This document shows, piece after piece, positions 46,040 to 56,422 of a stretch of DNA of 64,000 nucleotides. Each line of letters opens with the position of its first letter. Position 1 is the first letter of the stretch. The position numbers and the translations under genes are program-made. Source of the DNA: Budorcas taxicolor (taxonomy: Eukaryota > Chordata > Mammalia > Artiodactyla > Bovidae); the NCBI RefSeq assembly GCF_023091745.1, contig NC_068913.1, positions 17,068,001-17,132,000 on the forward strand. Reading direction: 5' to 3'. The notes under the pieces are model-generated. The model had not been told where the DNA came from. It made no database searches and worked only from the letters and a program-made list of their open reading frames with translations.

Positions 46040-46245
46040 GCAAATTACACTAACTCCCAAGCTGCAATGTTTGTCAGATGATAAATCCAATGAGAATCTG
46101 ATCTCATTAATATTAACAAGCAGGGACTCCAATGCCTTCCTATCTATATGCAAATCATTACAGCCTGGCTTGATTGCTAAAATTAGTGCTGCTCAAAGGC
46201 TCCCCATTAATCTGGTAGTTCCCAGAGGAGTACCTCATGTGTGAC
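46040..46245. other. Possible regulatory-type unique block
   Basis: A repeat-free stretch with an exact octamer ATGCAAAT (46148-46155), several ATTAAT/TAAT homeobox-like cores (near 46108 and 46206) and a TCAAAGG TCF-like core near 46194. These are short motifs and could be chance. No conservation could be checked. Confidence 0.2.
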
Positions 46246-46550
46246 CCCTCTCCACTGAACTAAATCACTCCACGTATAAAACTAAAAAGGAAGAGCTCTC
46301 AGGGGCAGCCTAGTGAGAGAAGAAAGCGGTGAGCAGTCCAGAATTTGGAAAAAAAGTAAAAAGATTGAGGAGAGGGTCTCAACACAGAGAGGGAGGCCCA
46401 GCCAGATGGCAGCTGACAGAAGCCCTGGAGAAAATGGTGGCTAGTGATTTATCCCCCAGATTAGAACAATGATCGCTAATATCCAAGTTTCAGTCATTCT
46501 GATGACTGAATTCTTTCCTGAGCTGTAGTCCTGGCTACATACAGCCTTGT

Positions 46551-46698
46551 TGCTGTTCAGTCACTCAGTCATGTCTGACTCTCTGCAACCCCTGGACTGC
46601 AGCACTCCAGGCTCCTGTCCTCCACTATCTCCTGGAGTTTGCTAAAATTCATGTCCATTGAGTCAGTGATGTTATTTAACCATCTCATCCTCTGCCAC
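46551..46698 (-). mobile_element. BovB 3' fragment
   Basis: Complement of the BovB 3' end: gctgttcagtcactcagtca first, ending in caaccatctcatcctctgcc-like text inside the MRWLDG coding segment. Confidence 0.88.
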
Positions 46699-46875
46699 TA
46701 CAACCTAAATGATACTACAAGTCTGCTACCCTAGAGAAAGGGACAGGTCTTGGGAATTAACGAGGGCTGGAATAACTATGGAGACCCAGATCCCACAGTT
46801 TCTAGACCCACTAAATATAAATGAACTTACATTTTACAAAAACTCACATCTCAAATCATATCTCCCAATTATTTT

Positions 46876-46955
46876 ATTATAAAAAACTGTATTCTGTAAA
46901 GCAATTATCCTTCAATAAAAAATAAATAATTTTTTAAAAATAAAATTGAAAAAAA
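46876..46955 (+). mobile_element. L1 3' tail fragment
   Basis: ctgtaaagcaattatccttc, then an A/T-rich AATA-type tail. Confidence 0.6.
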
Positions 46956-46970
46956 TACTGTCACTGTGGC

Positions 46971-47006
46971 ATATCAGTCCCATAGAAAATATCAGTTCCA
47001 TAGAAA
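46971..47006 (+). repeat. Tandem duplication, 2 x 18 bp
   Basis: atatcagtcccatagaaa at 46971-46988 and atatcagttccatagaaa at 46989-47006. Confidence 0.85.
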
Positions 47007-47009
47007 AAT

Positions 47010-47754
47010 GGAAAAGAAAGAATTTTCTGGGGGAAAGCCCCATGGAGAGCAGCTGACAGCACAGATTTGAAAGCAGGTACAGAAAGTAGGTAAGTCAGTA
47101 TAAAAACTGACTTACAAAAAGCTTTCACAGCTATTGACCAACAATACTTAATAGAGAAAAAAAAATCTTTGTATATTTTCACTATATTGTATTTGCATCA
47201 GTAAATCCTAGAGGAACACCAAAGAAGCTGAAAAAAAAAAAAAAGCTACTGGGGCCAGAAAAGAGGGGAAACAGGCAGACAAAGTCAGGGTAGGAGTGAG
47301 AATTTTCACTATGTACCTTCTATACTGTTTGATTTTTAAACCATCTGAATATGTTATCCATTCAAGACTGTGAAAGCAATTAGGAGAAAAAGAGAAGTCT
47401 TCCAACTGCCACAGCCTTGTGCACAAGCTGCTTTGGGAAAACGAAAGAACTGAAGCAGAACTCTTGAGTGAGGCAGTGTAGAAGGTGAGCAGCAGCCACA
47501 GAAGAATGTGGACAGTAGCCACTGTCAGCACAAGCAGGGAAAGGGAACAAGAGGGCCCGGGAGCTGCTGACTCAGCTCCCCATTTCCCTAAAGCTCCGGG
47601 GTTATTCGTAGGGAGAAGATGTTGGGCTTTTATATAATGTGGAATGGGAGCTGGACACTTGGAAAACTTGGACCCAAGAGGAAACAGTGGCTCTAGAAGA
47701 ATGGGAGGACTTGGGGACGTCCTGGTAGCAGACACTTGGATTATACCAGCATGA
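47010..47754. other. Non-repetitive interval
   Basis: The 175-codon minus-strand frame at 47208-47735 looks compositional (S, L, P and F rich, ending in a run of F from the A run at 47231-47244). No domain recognised. Confidence 0.4.
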
Positions 47755-47850
47755 CATTCAAGGCCCTGGACAATGTGACCTGATCCTTTCTGGGTCTCAC
47801 TTCTCTCCTGTACTGGGGTACTCCTCTCCTTAAGGACCAGTCCTCACTAA
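47755..47850 (+). mobile_element. L2 LINE relic
   Basis: ttcaaggccctggacaatgt, ctgatcctttctgg and ctcacttctctcctgtact follow the L2 coding-end pattern. It stops exactly where the inverted repeat arm starts. Confidence 0.5.
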
Positions 47851-48004
47851 ATGTAGCAATAGGTAACTAAAGCACCCACAATGTACCTTGGCTCCCCAGA
47901 AGCAAGGGCACTGAGGTTCCAGCCTACAGTGGGTTTGGGGGATAATAGTTCTTACCTTTAATCAAGTAATCATGATAATGATAAAGCAGGTAATTTGGCT
48001 GATG
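47851..48004 (+). repeat. Left arm of a 154-bp inverted duplication
   Basis: Pairs with the complement of 48704-48857 without gaps, 150 of 154 identical. The four differences are in aggtaac, agcctac, catgataat and gataaag. It ends at its outer edge inside L2-like sequence and at its inner edge next to a Bov-tA fragment. Confidence 0.95.
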
Positions 48005-48010
48005 CTCACA

Positions 48011-48145
48011 TTCCCTTGTGGCTCAGCTGGTAAAGAATCCACCTGCAATGTGGGAGATCTGGGTTCGATCCCTGGGTTGGGAAGATCCCTTGGAGAAGGG
48101 AAAGCCTACCCACTCCAGTATTCTGGCCTGGAGAACTCCATGGAC
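48011..48145 (+). mobile_element. Bov-tA fragment, 3'-truncated
   Basis: Head ttcccttgtggctcagctgg, B-box ggttcgatccc, and body up to ctccatggactg. The 3' half is missing. Six bases separate it from the inverted-repeat arm. Confidence 0.88.
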
Positions 48146-48654
48146 TGTTTCTTTGAGGACGCAAGTGAGGAGTGATCAGCTGTATGCAGTGAAGACCAGG
48201 AAATGAGGCCTCATGGTCAAGGCAGAGCTTGAGTCAAGTCCTGGAAGTGAATGGACAAGCCAGGAGATGGGGAGATGAGGAGGGCACTCCTGGTAAAGTG
48301 ATCTGTGCACAGGCTCAGAGGGATGACCCAAGATGGGATTTGAACTGTGTGCTGCAAGTGACTCCACATGGTTAAAAAGGTAAAGAAAGGAGGTGTTGAG
48401 AATTGCAGCCAGAGAAGCAAGAGAAGCAAAAGACTGTGTACCACAGTCTTCATCTTAGACACCAGGGCGTTAATAAGGGTGACCCAGAGACCTTGCAGCT
48501 ATTTGCTAACAGTAGTGAGGCCTGATTTGGTCTACTAGAGGGATGTGAGACTGGAAGTTGGTGAGATGAGTTAGACCACTGCCAAAGAGAGAAGAAAGCT
48601 GGAGAACACCTGAAAGAAGGCATTCACATTATACCTTACCATTCTGCTGTGACG
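48146..48654. other. Spacer sequence of the inverted duplication
   Basis: Contains gatgaggagggcactcctgg and tctgtgcacaggctcagag, which have the texture of an old LINE or SINE relic, but no confident family name. Confidence 0.35.
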
Positions 48655-48703
48655 GCGTTACCTGTGAGGCCCTGAGCAAGTTTCTTCACATCTCTGAAAT
48701 TTC
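48655..48703 (+). mobile_element. MIR fragment
   Basis: cctgagcaagtttcttcaca, tctctgaaatttcc follows the MIR core. It stops at the inner edge of the right arm. Confidence 0.45.
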
Positions 48704-48857
48704 CATCAGCCAAATTACCTGCTTGATCATTACCATGATTACTTGATTAAAGGTAAGAACTATTATCCCCCAAACCCACTGTTGGCTGGAACCTCAGTGC
48801 CCTTGCTTCTGGGGAGCCAAGGTACATTGTGGGTGCTTTAGTTTCCTATTGCTACAT
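48704..48857 (-). repeat. Right arm of a 154-bp inverted duplication
   Basis: Complement of the left arm. Its last 20 bases are the terminus of an old LTR (tagtttcctattgctacat) that continues beyond 48857, so this arm is probably the source copy. Confidence 0.95.
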
Positions 48858-49165
48858 GATGATAAACTATCCCGAAACACAATGGCTTAAAACAGTAGTC
48901 ATGAATCTGGGAGTTGTCTGGGTGGTTCCCCTGGTGGTCTCACCGGGGCTCCTTCGTACAGCTGCATCAGCTGGTGGCGAGGCTGTCCTAGGAGGTGGAA
49001 GGTGGTAGCTTTATCCTCCCATCTGGGGTCTTGGCAGGGCTAATTGGAATGCTGGGACTTAAATTTCTCCACATGGACTCTCACTATTCCATTATCTAAT
49101 CCAAGCTTTGAATGTGGTGGCTGACTTCCAAGGCAGTGAAAATGGAATCTCAGGACCTCATAAGT
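48836..49165 (-). mobile_element. Old LTR, MLT1-like
   Basis: tagtttcctattgctacatg, acaatggcttaaaacag and agctggtggcgaggctgtcc are the complement of an MLT1-type LTR end. Confidence 0.55.
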
Positions 49166-49169
49166 TCCA

Positions 49170-49640
49170 AGGATTTATTGCTATGAAACAAACCATCCCA
49201 AAACAACTCAACCATTTATTTGACTGATTTGCTTATGATTTTGCAATCTGGGCCGTTTAACTCTGCTCCACATGGTACTGGTTGGGGCAGCTCAACAACA
49301 GCTACAGGACTCAGGGTGGAGGTGTGGCTCACGGCACTGACACCCCAGCTGGGGTGACTGAATGGCAGCAGACTGATGGGGTTTCTTTCTCTCCACCTCT
49401 CTCTCATCATTCAGCAATCTAGTCTTGGTTTCTTTACATGGCAGCCAGATCCCAGAGGGCAGGAAAGGCTCTGCAAAGTCTTTTAAGGTCTAAGCCTGTA
49501 AGTCATGTCACAACATTGTCAGCACATTCTACTGGTCAAAGCATGTCACAAGGCTAGTCTAAACTCAAGGGGAAAGAAGTAGACACAGCCTCTGGATGGA
49601 AGGATTGGAAAAGCTGAACTGTAAAATGGCACGTGAAAGG
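49170..49640 (-). mobile_element. Old LTR, MLT1-like, second copy
   Basis: A second, independent start (ttattgctatgaaacaaacc, atcccaaaacaactcaacca) followed by ctccacatggtactggttgg. It continues to about ctagtctaaactcaag. Confidence 0.5.
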
Positions 49641-50011
49641 GGAAGAGTTAGCTGGCTATCTGGAAGTGATCTACCTCAGTAGGAAAGCACTAGTTTGGGA
49701 GATGCATACACGGGGCTACAGATTCTGATTCCACCACTCCTTAACTAACACCTCTCAAATTTAGTGAACTGATATTTAGCCCAACGTCTGGACTGTCTAA
49801 GTACGGAGTACCCACCCCACCAACCCCACCCTTTGAGCGCAGTTGTTTAGGATCCACCACTAGCTCTGAACCCCCTAATACAAAGATTCTGTGGTAACCA
49901 TCGCTCTATAGAGAATTTAGCATGATGCCTGGCATTAGTAGCAGAGGAAAGGACTCAGGAAGTATGTATGTGTGTTGAATTAGTAGTAATAAATAAATAA
50001 ATAATAAGCAA
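49641..50011. other. Non-repetitive interval
   Basis: No gene recognised. An AATA microsatellite lies at about 49988-50008. Confidence 0.4.
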
Positions 50012-50490
50012 CAATATTAGCTATTTACCATATACCAGGGACTGTTCTAAACACTCTAGATGTATTGATGGTTCATTTAGGTCTTTCTGGCCTATGAGGC
50101 AGGCACTATTATCCCCCACTTTCAGATTAGGAATCTAGAGCACAAAAGGCTAAAGAGTTTGCCCAAGATGCTAAAGCTGAAACTTCAGTACTTTGGCCAC
50201 CTCATGCGAAGAGTTGACTCATTGGAAAAGACCCTGATGCTGAGAGGGATTGGGGGCAAGAGGAGAAGGAGACGACCGAGGATGAGATGGCTGGATGGCA
50301 TCACTGACTCGACGGACGTGAGTCTGAGTGAACTCCAAAAGTTGGTGATGGACAGGGAGGCCTGGCGTGCTGCGACTCATGGGGTTGCAAAGAGTCGGAC
50401 ACAACTGAGCGACCGAACTGAACTGAACTGATGGAGTATGAGCTGGCCTAGGCTTGGAGTCACTTAATCTGGCTCCAGAGCCTTGCTCTG
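50012..50490 (-). mobile_element. MIR SINE relic split by BovB
   Basis: ataccagggactgttctaaa, attatcccccactttcagat and gtttgcccaagat are the complement of MIR. The complement of the MIR head resumes after BovB with cttggagtcacttaatctgg. Confidence 0.65.
50167..50431 (+). mobile_element. BovB 3' fragment
   Basis: The last 265 bp of BovB, with the MLKLKLQYFGHLMRR segment open from 50159 to 50431 and ACTGA repeats at the end. Confidence 0.92.
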
Positions 50491-50595
50491 AAACACCAGG
50501 TTTTGCTGCCTTTGTGAGAGTGCAAAATGCAGTGAAGACAGGATTGAAAACTGAATAAACAACGAACTTGAACAGGTATAATATCCCAGACAGCA

Positions 50596-50648
50596 ATCAT
50601 ATAGAAGCATCATAGTATGTTGGTAGAGCTTCTATGCTTCTATATGAT
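50596..50648. repeat. 15-bp perfect inverted repeat at a BovB 5' junction
   Basis: atcatatagaagcat (50596-50610) is the exact complement of atgcttctatatgat (50634-50648). The right arm ends where BovB sequence starts (50649). Confidence 0.85.
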
Positions 50649-51715
50649 GGACAGATTTTATTTTCTTGGGCTAGAAAATCACTGTGGATGGTGACTGTAG
50701 CCATTTAATTAAGACGCTTGCTCCTTGGAAGAAAGGCATAACAAACCCAGACAAGATTATTAAAAAGCAGAGACATCACTTTGCCAACAAACATCCGTAT
50801 AAGTCAAAGCTATGGTTTTTCCAGCAGGCATGTATGGATGTGAGAGTTGGACCATAAAGAACACTGAGAGCCAAAGAATTGATGCTTTGAACTGTGGTGC
50901 TGGAGAAGACTCTTGAGACTCCCTTGGACTGCAAGGAGTTCAAACCAGTCAACCCTAAAGGAAATCAACCCTGAATATTCATTGGAAGGACTGATGCTAA
51001 AGCTGAAGCTCCAATACTTTGGCTACCTGACGCGAAGAGCTGACTCACTGGAAAAGACCCTGATGCTACCAAAGATTGAGGGCAGGAAGAGAAGGGAGCA
51101 ACAGAGGATGAGATGGTTGGATGGTGCTGTTGCAGAAACCGGTACTCAAGAAACCAAGCACCACACTCGGAGAGTTGGAGAACTCAGGTTTATTACGCCG
51201 GCGGGCCCAGAGGACTTCACACTCCAAGCTCTGAGACCCGACAGAAGGGATTACAGAGTTTTTATAAACAGACTATAGTAGGCAACACTAGCTGTTAATA
51301 GGCTGGTTTAAACTAAGGGGTTTCGCACGCTCGGGAACAGCAGTCAGGATGGGGAGGGAGATGCCTGACCTTTACACAGACAGGCATGATTGAGCAGGTT
51401 GCAGGGGCTGGGAAGTTGCAAAGAGCAGGACAAAGGTAAATGAGATAAGCTCCAGTTCCTGCTATTGCAAGTCCCCACTTTCTGGGACTACGTGACCTAC
51501 GTGATCCAGACTTTGCAAGGAGCAAGCTGAGTTACAGAGGCAGAAGGAGCAGGAGGTTATATAAAATTTTAACTTTTCCTCTTCAGTATCACCAACTCAA
51601 TGGACATGAAATTGAGCAAACTCCAGAAGACAGTGAAGGACAGGGAAGGCTGGTGTGCTGCAGTCCATGGAGTCACAAAGAGTTGGACACGACCGAGTGA
51701 CTGAACAACAACAAA
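50649..51715 (+). mobile_element. BovB LINE 3' end split by a solo LTR
   Basis: BovB from the DFIFLG-type segment (ggacagattttattttcttg) to gatggttggatgg at 51124, then resuming at 51586 (gtatcaccaactcaatgg) to the ACA-type 3' tail. The coding frame 50913-51278 runs from BovB into the LTR and is not a gene. Confidence 0.92.
51125..51585 (-). mobile_element. Solo LTR, retroviral (ERV class I-like), inside BovB
   Basis: 461 bp starting TG and ending CA in either orientation. Read on the minus strand it has a TATA-like tttataaaa (complement near 51257-51265) followed about 60-70 bp later by AATAAA (complement at about 51190), then the terminal segment ending aacagca. That promoter/polyadenylation spacing is typical of gammaretrovirus-like LTRs. 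No internal genes remain. Flanking 4-mers (atgg and gtat) do not match, so the target duplication is unresolved. Confidence 0.75.
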
Positions 51716-51744
51716 GAGAGTCCTGAGTCAGATAGACATTGATT

Positions 51745-51905
51745 TAAAGTTCAGCTCCTCCTAGTAATACTCTACCACTTTCAGTGGGATACTCTTGAAG
51801 TCTCAGTCTTCTTATCTGAAAAATAAATCTGAGACTATTACCTATCTTACAGGACTGTGACGAGGCTTGAAAAGAGATAGGGCAAGTACAGTCCTCATCT
51901 CAGTG
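51745..51905 (+). mobile_element. MIR SINE relic
   Basis: aagtctcagtcttcttatct, tgagactattacctatctta and caggactgtgacgaggcttg follow MIR on the plus strand. Confidence 0.65.
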
Positions 51906-51919
51906 TTTGTATATCACGA

Positions 51920-52071
51920 AGTGAAAGTCACTCAGTCATGTCTGACTATGTGACCCCATGGACTAGACAGTCCATGGAATTCTCCAGGCCAGAATACTGC
52001 AGTGGGTAGCCGCTCCCTTCTCCACGGGACCTTCCCAATCCAGGGACTGAACCCAGGTCTCACAAATTGCA
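51920..52071 (-). mobile_element. Bov-tA SINE, 5'-truncated
   Basis: Reverse-oriented body and B-box region, stopping at acaaattgcaggagg before the head is complete. Part of the caggctcct segment is deleted. Confidence 0.85.
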
Positions 52072-52293
52072 GGAGGATCATGAAGGTCCAGTGAATATTC
52101 AGCATTAAGCAAAAGATAAGGAAGAGAGAAATGGAACAGTAAGGCAATACTTAAAAAAATTAAGGAGGCTACAGCTATACTTTGATAAAATTCCACCCCC
52201 CAAAGTATTTTTTTCTTTAACTTTTTATTGACACAAAAATCCTAGGAAGTCAAAAGAGGAAAAGTAACTAGAATTCATCATTAGAAAGTCAAG

Positions 52294-52496
52294 GGGCTTC
52301 CATGGTCCACTGGCTGACCCCATACTCCCAATGCAGGGGGCCCAGGTTTGATTCCTGGTCAGGGAACTACATCCCACATGCTGCAACTAAGAGCTTGCAT
52401 ACCGCAACTAAAGATCCTCTATATAACAATGAAGATTATAGATCCCGCATGGCTCAACTAAGACCTAGCACAGCCAAATAAATAAATATTTTTTTC
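52294..52496 (+). mobile_element. CHR-type SINE
   Basis: gcttccatggtccactggct head, ggtttgattcctggtcaggg B-box, body with aactaagagcttgc, then an AAAT/T tail. gaaagtcaa (52285-52293) and aaaagtcaa (52497-52505) flank it. Confidence 0.85.
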
Positions 52497-52592
52497 AAAA
52501 AGTCAAAAGAAATTTACACATTAAAAATATTATTTGAGCTTAAAAATGTCATTCTTTCATCAAGAATGCTGTATTGATCTTCTGAAAGAGGT

Positions 52593-52817
52593 GCGTGCTA
52601 AGTCGCTCTAGTCAGGTCCGATTCTTTATGACCCTATGGACCATAGCTTGTCAGGCTCCTTTGTCTATGGGACTTGCCAGGCAAGAATACTGGAATGAGT
52701 TGCCATGCCCTCCTCCAGGGGATCTTTCCTAGCCAAGGATCGAACCTGCATCTCTTACGTCTCCTGCACTGGCAGGCGTATTAGGGTTCTTTACCACTAG
52801 CACCACCCGGGAAGCCC
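52593..52817 (-). mobile_element. Bov-tA SINE
   Basis: Reverse-oriented, with an extra stretch in the head (tcttacgtctcctgcac). ctgaaagaggt (52582-52592) and ctggaagaggt (52818-52828) flank it. Confidence 0.92.
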
Positions 52818-52828
52818 CTGGAAGAGGT

Positions 52829-53850
52829 AGACGAAAATCAAAAAAGTTTTTAAGGGGCAACTACAAGAAAAAAAAAAGTTCAGGCAAAATAGTAAAGCAC
52901 TCTACATCTCAAGAGTCAAGAGGGCCATTCAAAGAGAGCAAAACACCGAAAATGATTGGTCTACAAGAAAGGAAAAGAAAGAAAACCACAGCATACTAAA
53001 AAGGTTAACATCCGTTTTTAAATGGAGATTTAGGGACACCGTAAAGAAAATCAATACATAAACACCAAGTGATTAAAATGTTTGAAACCTGTTAACTCAG
53101 GTTTCATTAAAAGTTCATGCTAGCTAAGTTGAATAAACCTGTGATTGATATCTGATGAAAGAAGACACCGACGTGTTCCCTGGGGTTTTCTGCATAATTT
53201 TTTTTGGCGGGGGCGGGGGGGAGGCGCACATCAATGAATCCTTTACTAGAAAATTAGCAAACAACTTCTGTACAAATAGAAAATGATGCATCTTAAATTT
53301 TATTGGCAAAGATACCTGTGGAGAGGACGCTCCTAGAATTCTGCTTTGTCCTTCCTTCGCCCTGTCTCCTCCCCTCCTTGAGGCCAGGGCAGCAGGGAAG
53401 AAGAATCTGAGTGACAGCAATGCGGGTGGGCAGGAGGTGACTGGAAGCCTCAGAGGCTTACTGTATCCTTGTTTCTATCGCACAGAGACGCAGCCAAAAG
53501 AGGGTTTGTTTTTCATGTAGAAATCAGAGGGTTTTGTTCCTTCATACTATAAATACAAATTTAAGTAGATTATAAAACTGCACAAGTCTTTCACAACAGG
53601 ACTTTCATAAAAGAACCGGCTCTACATGATTCTACAAGACTAGGGGTGCCACGAGGTAGATGATGCTCCTCTTTTACTTCACACGTTCACTGTGCAGCTC
53701 TGCAGGTTAAAAATGATGCAGCAATATAAGCACTTTCTGGAAAAGCAGCAGAAAAACACAATGTTTTAGGTATAAAAGCCCAAGAAAATTTAGAAAGAGG
53801 AGAAAAAATAATATACAAAGCTACTTGACTTTCATTGACTAAAACAGTGG
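52829..53850. other. Non-repetitive interval
   Basis: No gene recognised. A G-rich run (ggcgggggcgggggggagg) at about 53206-53225 follows a T run. Confidence 0.4.
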
Positions 53851-53854
53851 GGTT

Positions 53855-54010
53855 GATTCATTCAATCACTCTTTCAGCAAATATTTGTGAAATACGTAAT
53901 ATGTGCCAGGGACTGTTCTAGACACTGGGGAGACAGAAATAAACAAGATAAAGTTCCTATTGTCTGGGGCTTTTCATTCTAATGCAGCAAAACAATAAAC
54001 AGAAGATACA
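53855..54010 (-). mobile_element. L2 LINE relic
   Basis: attcattcaatcactctttc, gtgccagggactgttctaga, cactggggagacag and gcaaaacaataaacag are the complement of the L2 3' end. Confidence 0.65.
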
Positions 54011-54163
54011 TAAAAAGTGTTTGAGTTCTATGGAGAAAGAAAATTCAGCATAAAGAAAGGGAGAGAGAGAGATTATGAATCTCTTTAGGTTTTATCCTCC
54101 CCCTTTAAAGGTCTACCCCCAGATCAAGAACCTGGCTTATAGTAAGTACTCAATAAATCTTTT

Positions 54164-54441
54164 TTAAAAAATATTTATTTATTATTTTTGGCTGTGCTGG
54201 GATTTTGTTACTGCATGTGGGCTTTCTCTAGTTGTGGTGTGTTGGGCTTCTCACTGCGGGGACTTCTCTTGTCGTGGCATGTGAGCTCTAGGCCACACAG
54301 ACTGTAATAGCTGCAGCTTGCAGGCTCAGTAGTTGTGGCACTTGGGCCCGACGGCATGAGGAATTCTCCTGAACCAGGGATCAAACACGTGTCCCCTGCA
54401 CTGGCAGCTGGACTCTCAGCCACTGGACCACCAGGGAAGTC
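54164..54441 (-). mobile_element. CHR-type SINE
   Basis: Reverse-oriented with T/A tail (atatttatttattattttt), body, then head ending ccaccagggaagtc. ctcaataaatctttt (54149-54163) and ctcaacatatcttt (54442-54455) flank it. Confidence 0.92.
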
Positions 54442-54455
54442 CTCAACATATCTTT

Positions 54456-55204
54456 GTTGAAGGACTACCAGAGCTGTCAGTGGTTCCTGGTGAGCACAAA
54501 TCCCCAGGGTGTTTGCTGGTGAGCACTCTAGAGTGTGCCAGGTCACAGGGATCAGAGCAACTGAAGATATTTCAAAGGAGGCATAAAACTTCTAGGGCCG
54601 TTCTCATGTGGTTCCTCCCTGGTGAAGATACCCCTTTGCCCCCAGGAGTGACCCCAGGAACACAGGGAAGGGCAGGCCTCCTCACCTGGCCACTACATGC
54701 GGCGTGAAACAATACTCTCTCACAAAAGGTGTTCTCAATATGCACTTCCTGGGCCTCAACTAATCCCCAGGACACCCCACCCACACTCCTTTAGGCCCTT
54801 GGGCACAAAAGATCTCCTACCTCTCTGAAAGCAGAATTATATTACCTTTGAGTAAGAGCCCAGAACTTAGAAAAACCAGTTTATCTTCCCTGGAGGGTAA
54901 AAGGGCTGGGAACTTAGAAACCCTGAAGGACAAAGACTTTCTTGATACACCCTCAACACTGAGTGTGTTGTGTGTATGAATACCTACCATTCTACCATTC
55001 CTCACCTGGTCACCTGCCCCTCCTTTTTTCAGTGGGCCATCACCTTCCTAATCCTGTTGTTTGAACACTGGCAGAAATTGAAATGGTGCTGGAAGTCAAA
55101 GTGATATAACTGAATAAGGGCTTTCATGCAAACAAAAGCAAGACAAGGCCAAGGCCCTAAAGAAGACGGTGTTTAATCAATTATAAATTATATAGCTATG
55201 CAAT
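54456..55204. other. Non-repetitive interval
   Basis: No gene or repeat recognised. Confidence 0.4.
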
Positions 55205-56099
55205 TTGTATATTGTCACCCTGCTTATTTAACTTATATGCAAAGTACATCATGAGAAATGCCAGGCTGGAGAAAGCACAAGCTGGAATCAAGACTGCCGG
55301 GAGAAATATCAATAACCTCAGATATGCAGATGACACCACCCTTATGGCAGAAAGTGAAGACGAACTAAAGAGCGTCTTGATGACAGTGAAAGAGGAGAGT
55401 TAAACAGTTGGCTTAAAGCTCAACATTCAGAAAACTAAGATCATGACATCTGGTCCCGTCACCTCATGGCAAATAGATGGGGAAACAGTGGAAACAGTGG
55501 CTGACTATTTTGGGGGGATCCAAAATCACTGCAGATGGTGACTGCAGCCATGAAATTAAAAGATGCTTACTCCTTGGAAGAAAAGTTATGACCAACCTAG
55601 ATAGCGTATTCAAAAGCAGAGACATTACTTTGCCGACTAAGGTCTGTCTAGTCAAGGCTATGGTTTTTTTCCAGTAGTCATGTATGGATGTGAGAGTTGG
55701 ACTAGAAAGCTGAGAGCCGAAGAATTGATGCTTTTGAACTGTGGTGTTGGAGAAGACTCTTGAGAGTCCCTTGGACTGCAAGGAGATCCAACCAGTCCAT
55801 TCTGAAGGAGATCAGCCCTGGGATTTCTTTGGAAGGAATGATGCTAAAGCTGAAACTCCAGTACTTTAGTCACCTCATGCAAAGAGTTGACTCATTGGAA
55901 AAGACTTTGATGCTGGGAGGGATTGGGGGCAGGAGAAGAAAGGGACGACAGAGGATGAGATGGCTGGATGGCATCACCGACTCAATGGACATGGGTTTGG
56001 GTGGACTCCAGGAGTTAGTGATGGACAGGAAGGCCTGGCGTGCTGCGGTTAATGGGGTCGCAAAGAGTTGGACATAACTGAGCGACTGAACTGAACTGA
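55205..56099 (+). mobile_element. BovB LINE, 5'-truncated
   Basis: Begins at the ILSPCLFNLY segment with an intact YADD box (55323-55334). Open frames 55212-55403 and 55760-56077 cover the RT end and the C-terminus. The encoded SPGISLEG matches the copy at 57-58.6 kb and differs from the others. Confidence 0.93.
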
Positions 56100-56117
56100 T
56101 GCCAATTTGGTTTTAGA

Positions 56118-56330
56118 AAAGAAAAGTGAAAGTGAAGTTGCTCAGTCGTGTCCAACTCTTTGCGACCCCATGGACTGTAGCCTACCAGGCTCCTCCGTCC
56201 ATGGAATTTTCCAGGCAAGAGTACTGGAGAGGGTTGCCATTTCCTTCTCCAGGGGATCTTCCTGACCCAGGGATTGAACCCGGTCTCCCTCATTGCAGCC
56301 AGATACTTTACCATCTGAGCCACCAGGGAG
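56118..56330 (-). mobile_element. Bov-tA SINE
   Basis: Full reverse-oriented copy ending gagccaccaggga, which abuts the next unit head to head. Confidence 0.93.
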
Positions 56331-56422
56331 AAGGGGATGGCTCCCCACTCCAGTATTCTTGCCTGGAGAAGAGCCTGGTGGGCCATGGGGCTGCAGAGTT
56401 GGACATGGCTAAGCAGCACACA
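56331..56422 (+). mobile_element. Bov-A unit
   Basis: gaaggggatggctccccact to gttggacatggctaagcagc: a sense Bov-A body with an internal deletion, joined without spacer to the antisense Bov-tA on its left. Confidence 0.85.

Noticed and set aside
47208..47735. 175-codon minus-strand frame
   Set aside because: Composition-driven (S, L, P, F), no domain, ends in an F run from a homopolymer.
50913..51278. Frame joining the BovB C-terminus to LTR sequence, read as a fusion gene
   Set aside because: It is a chance read-through across an LTR insertion boundary.
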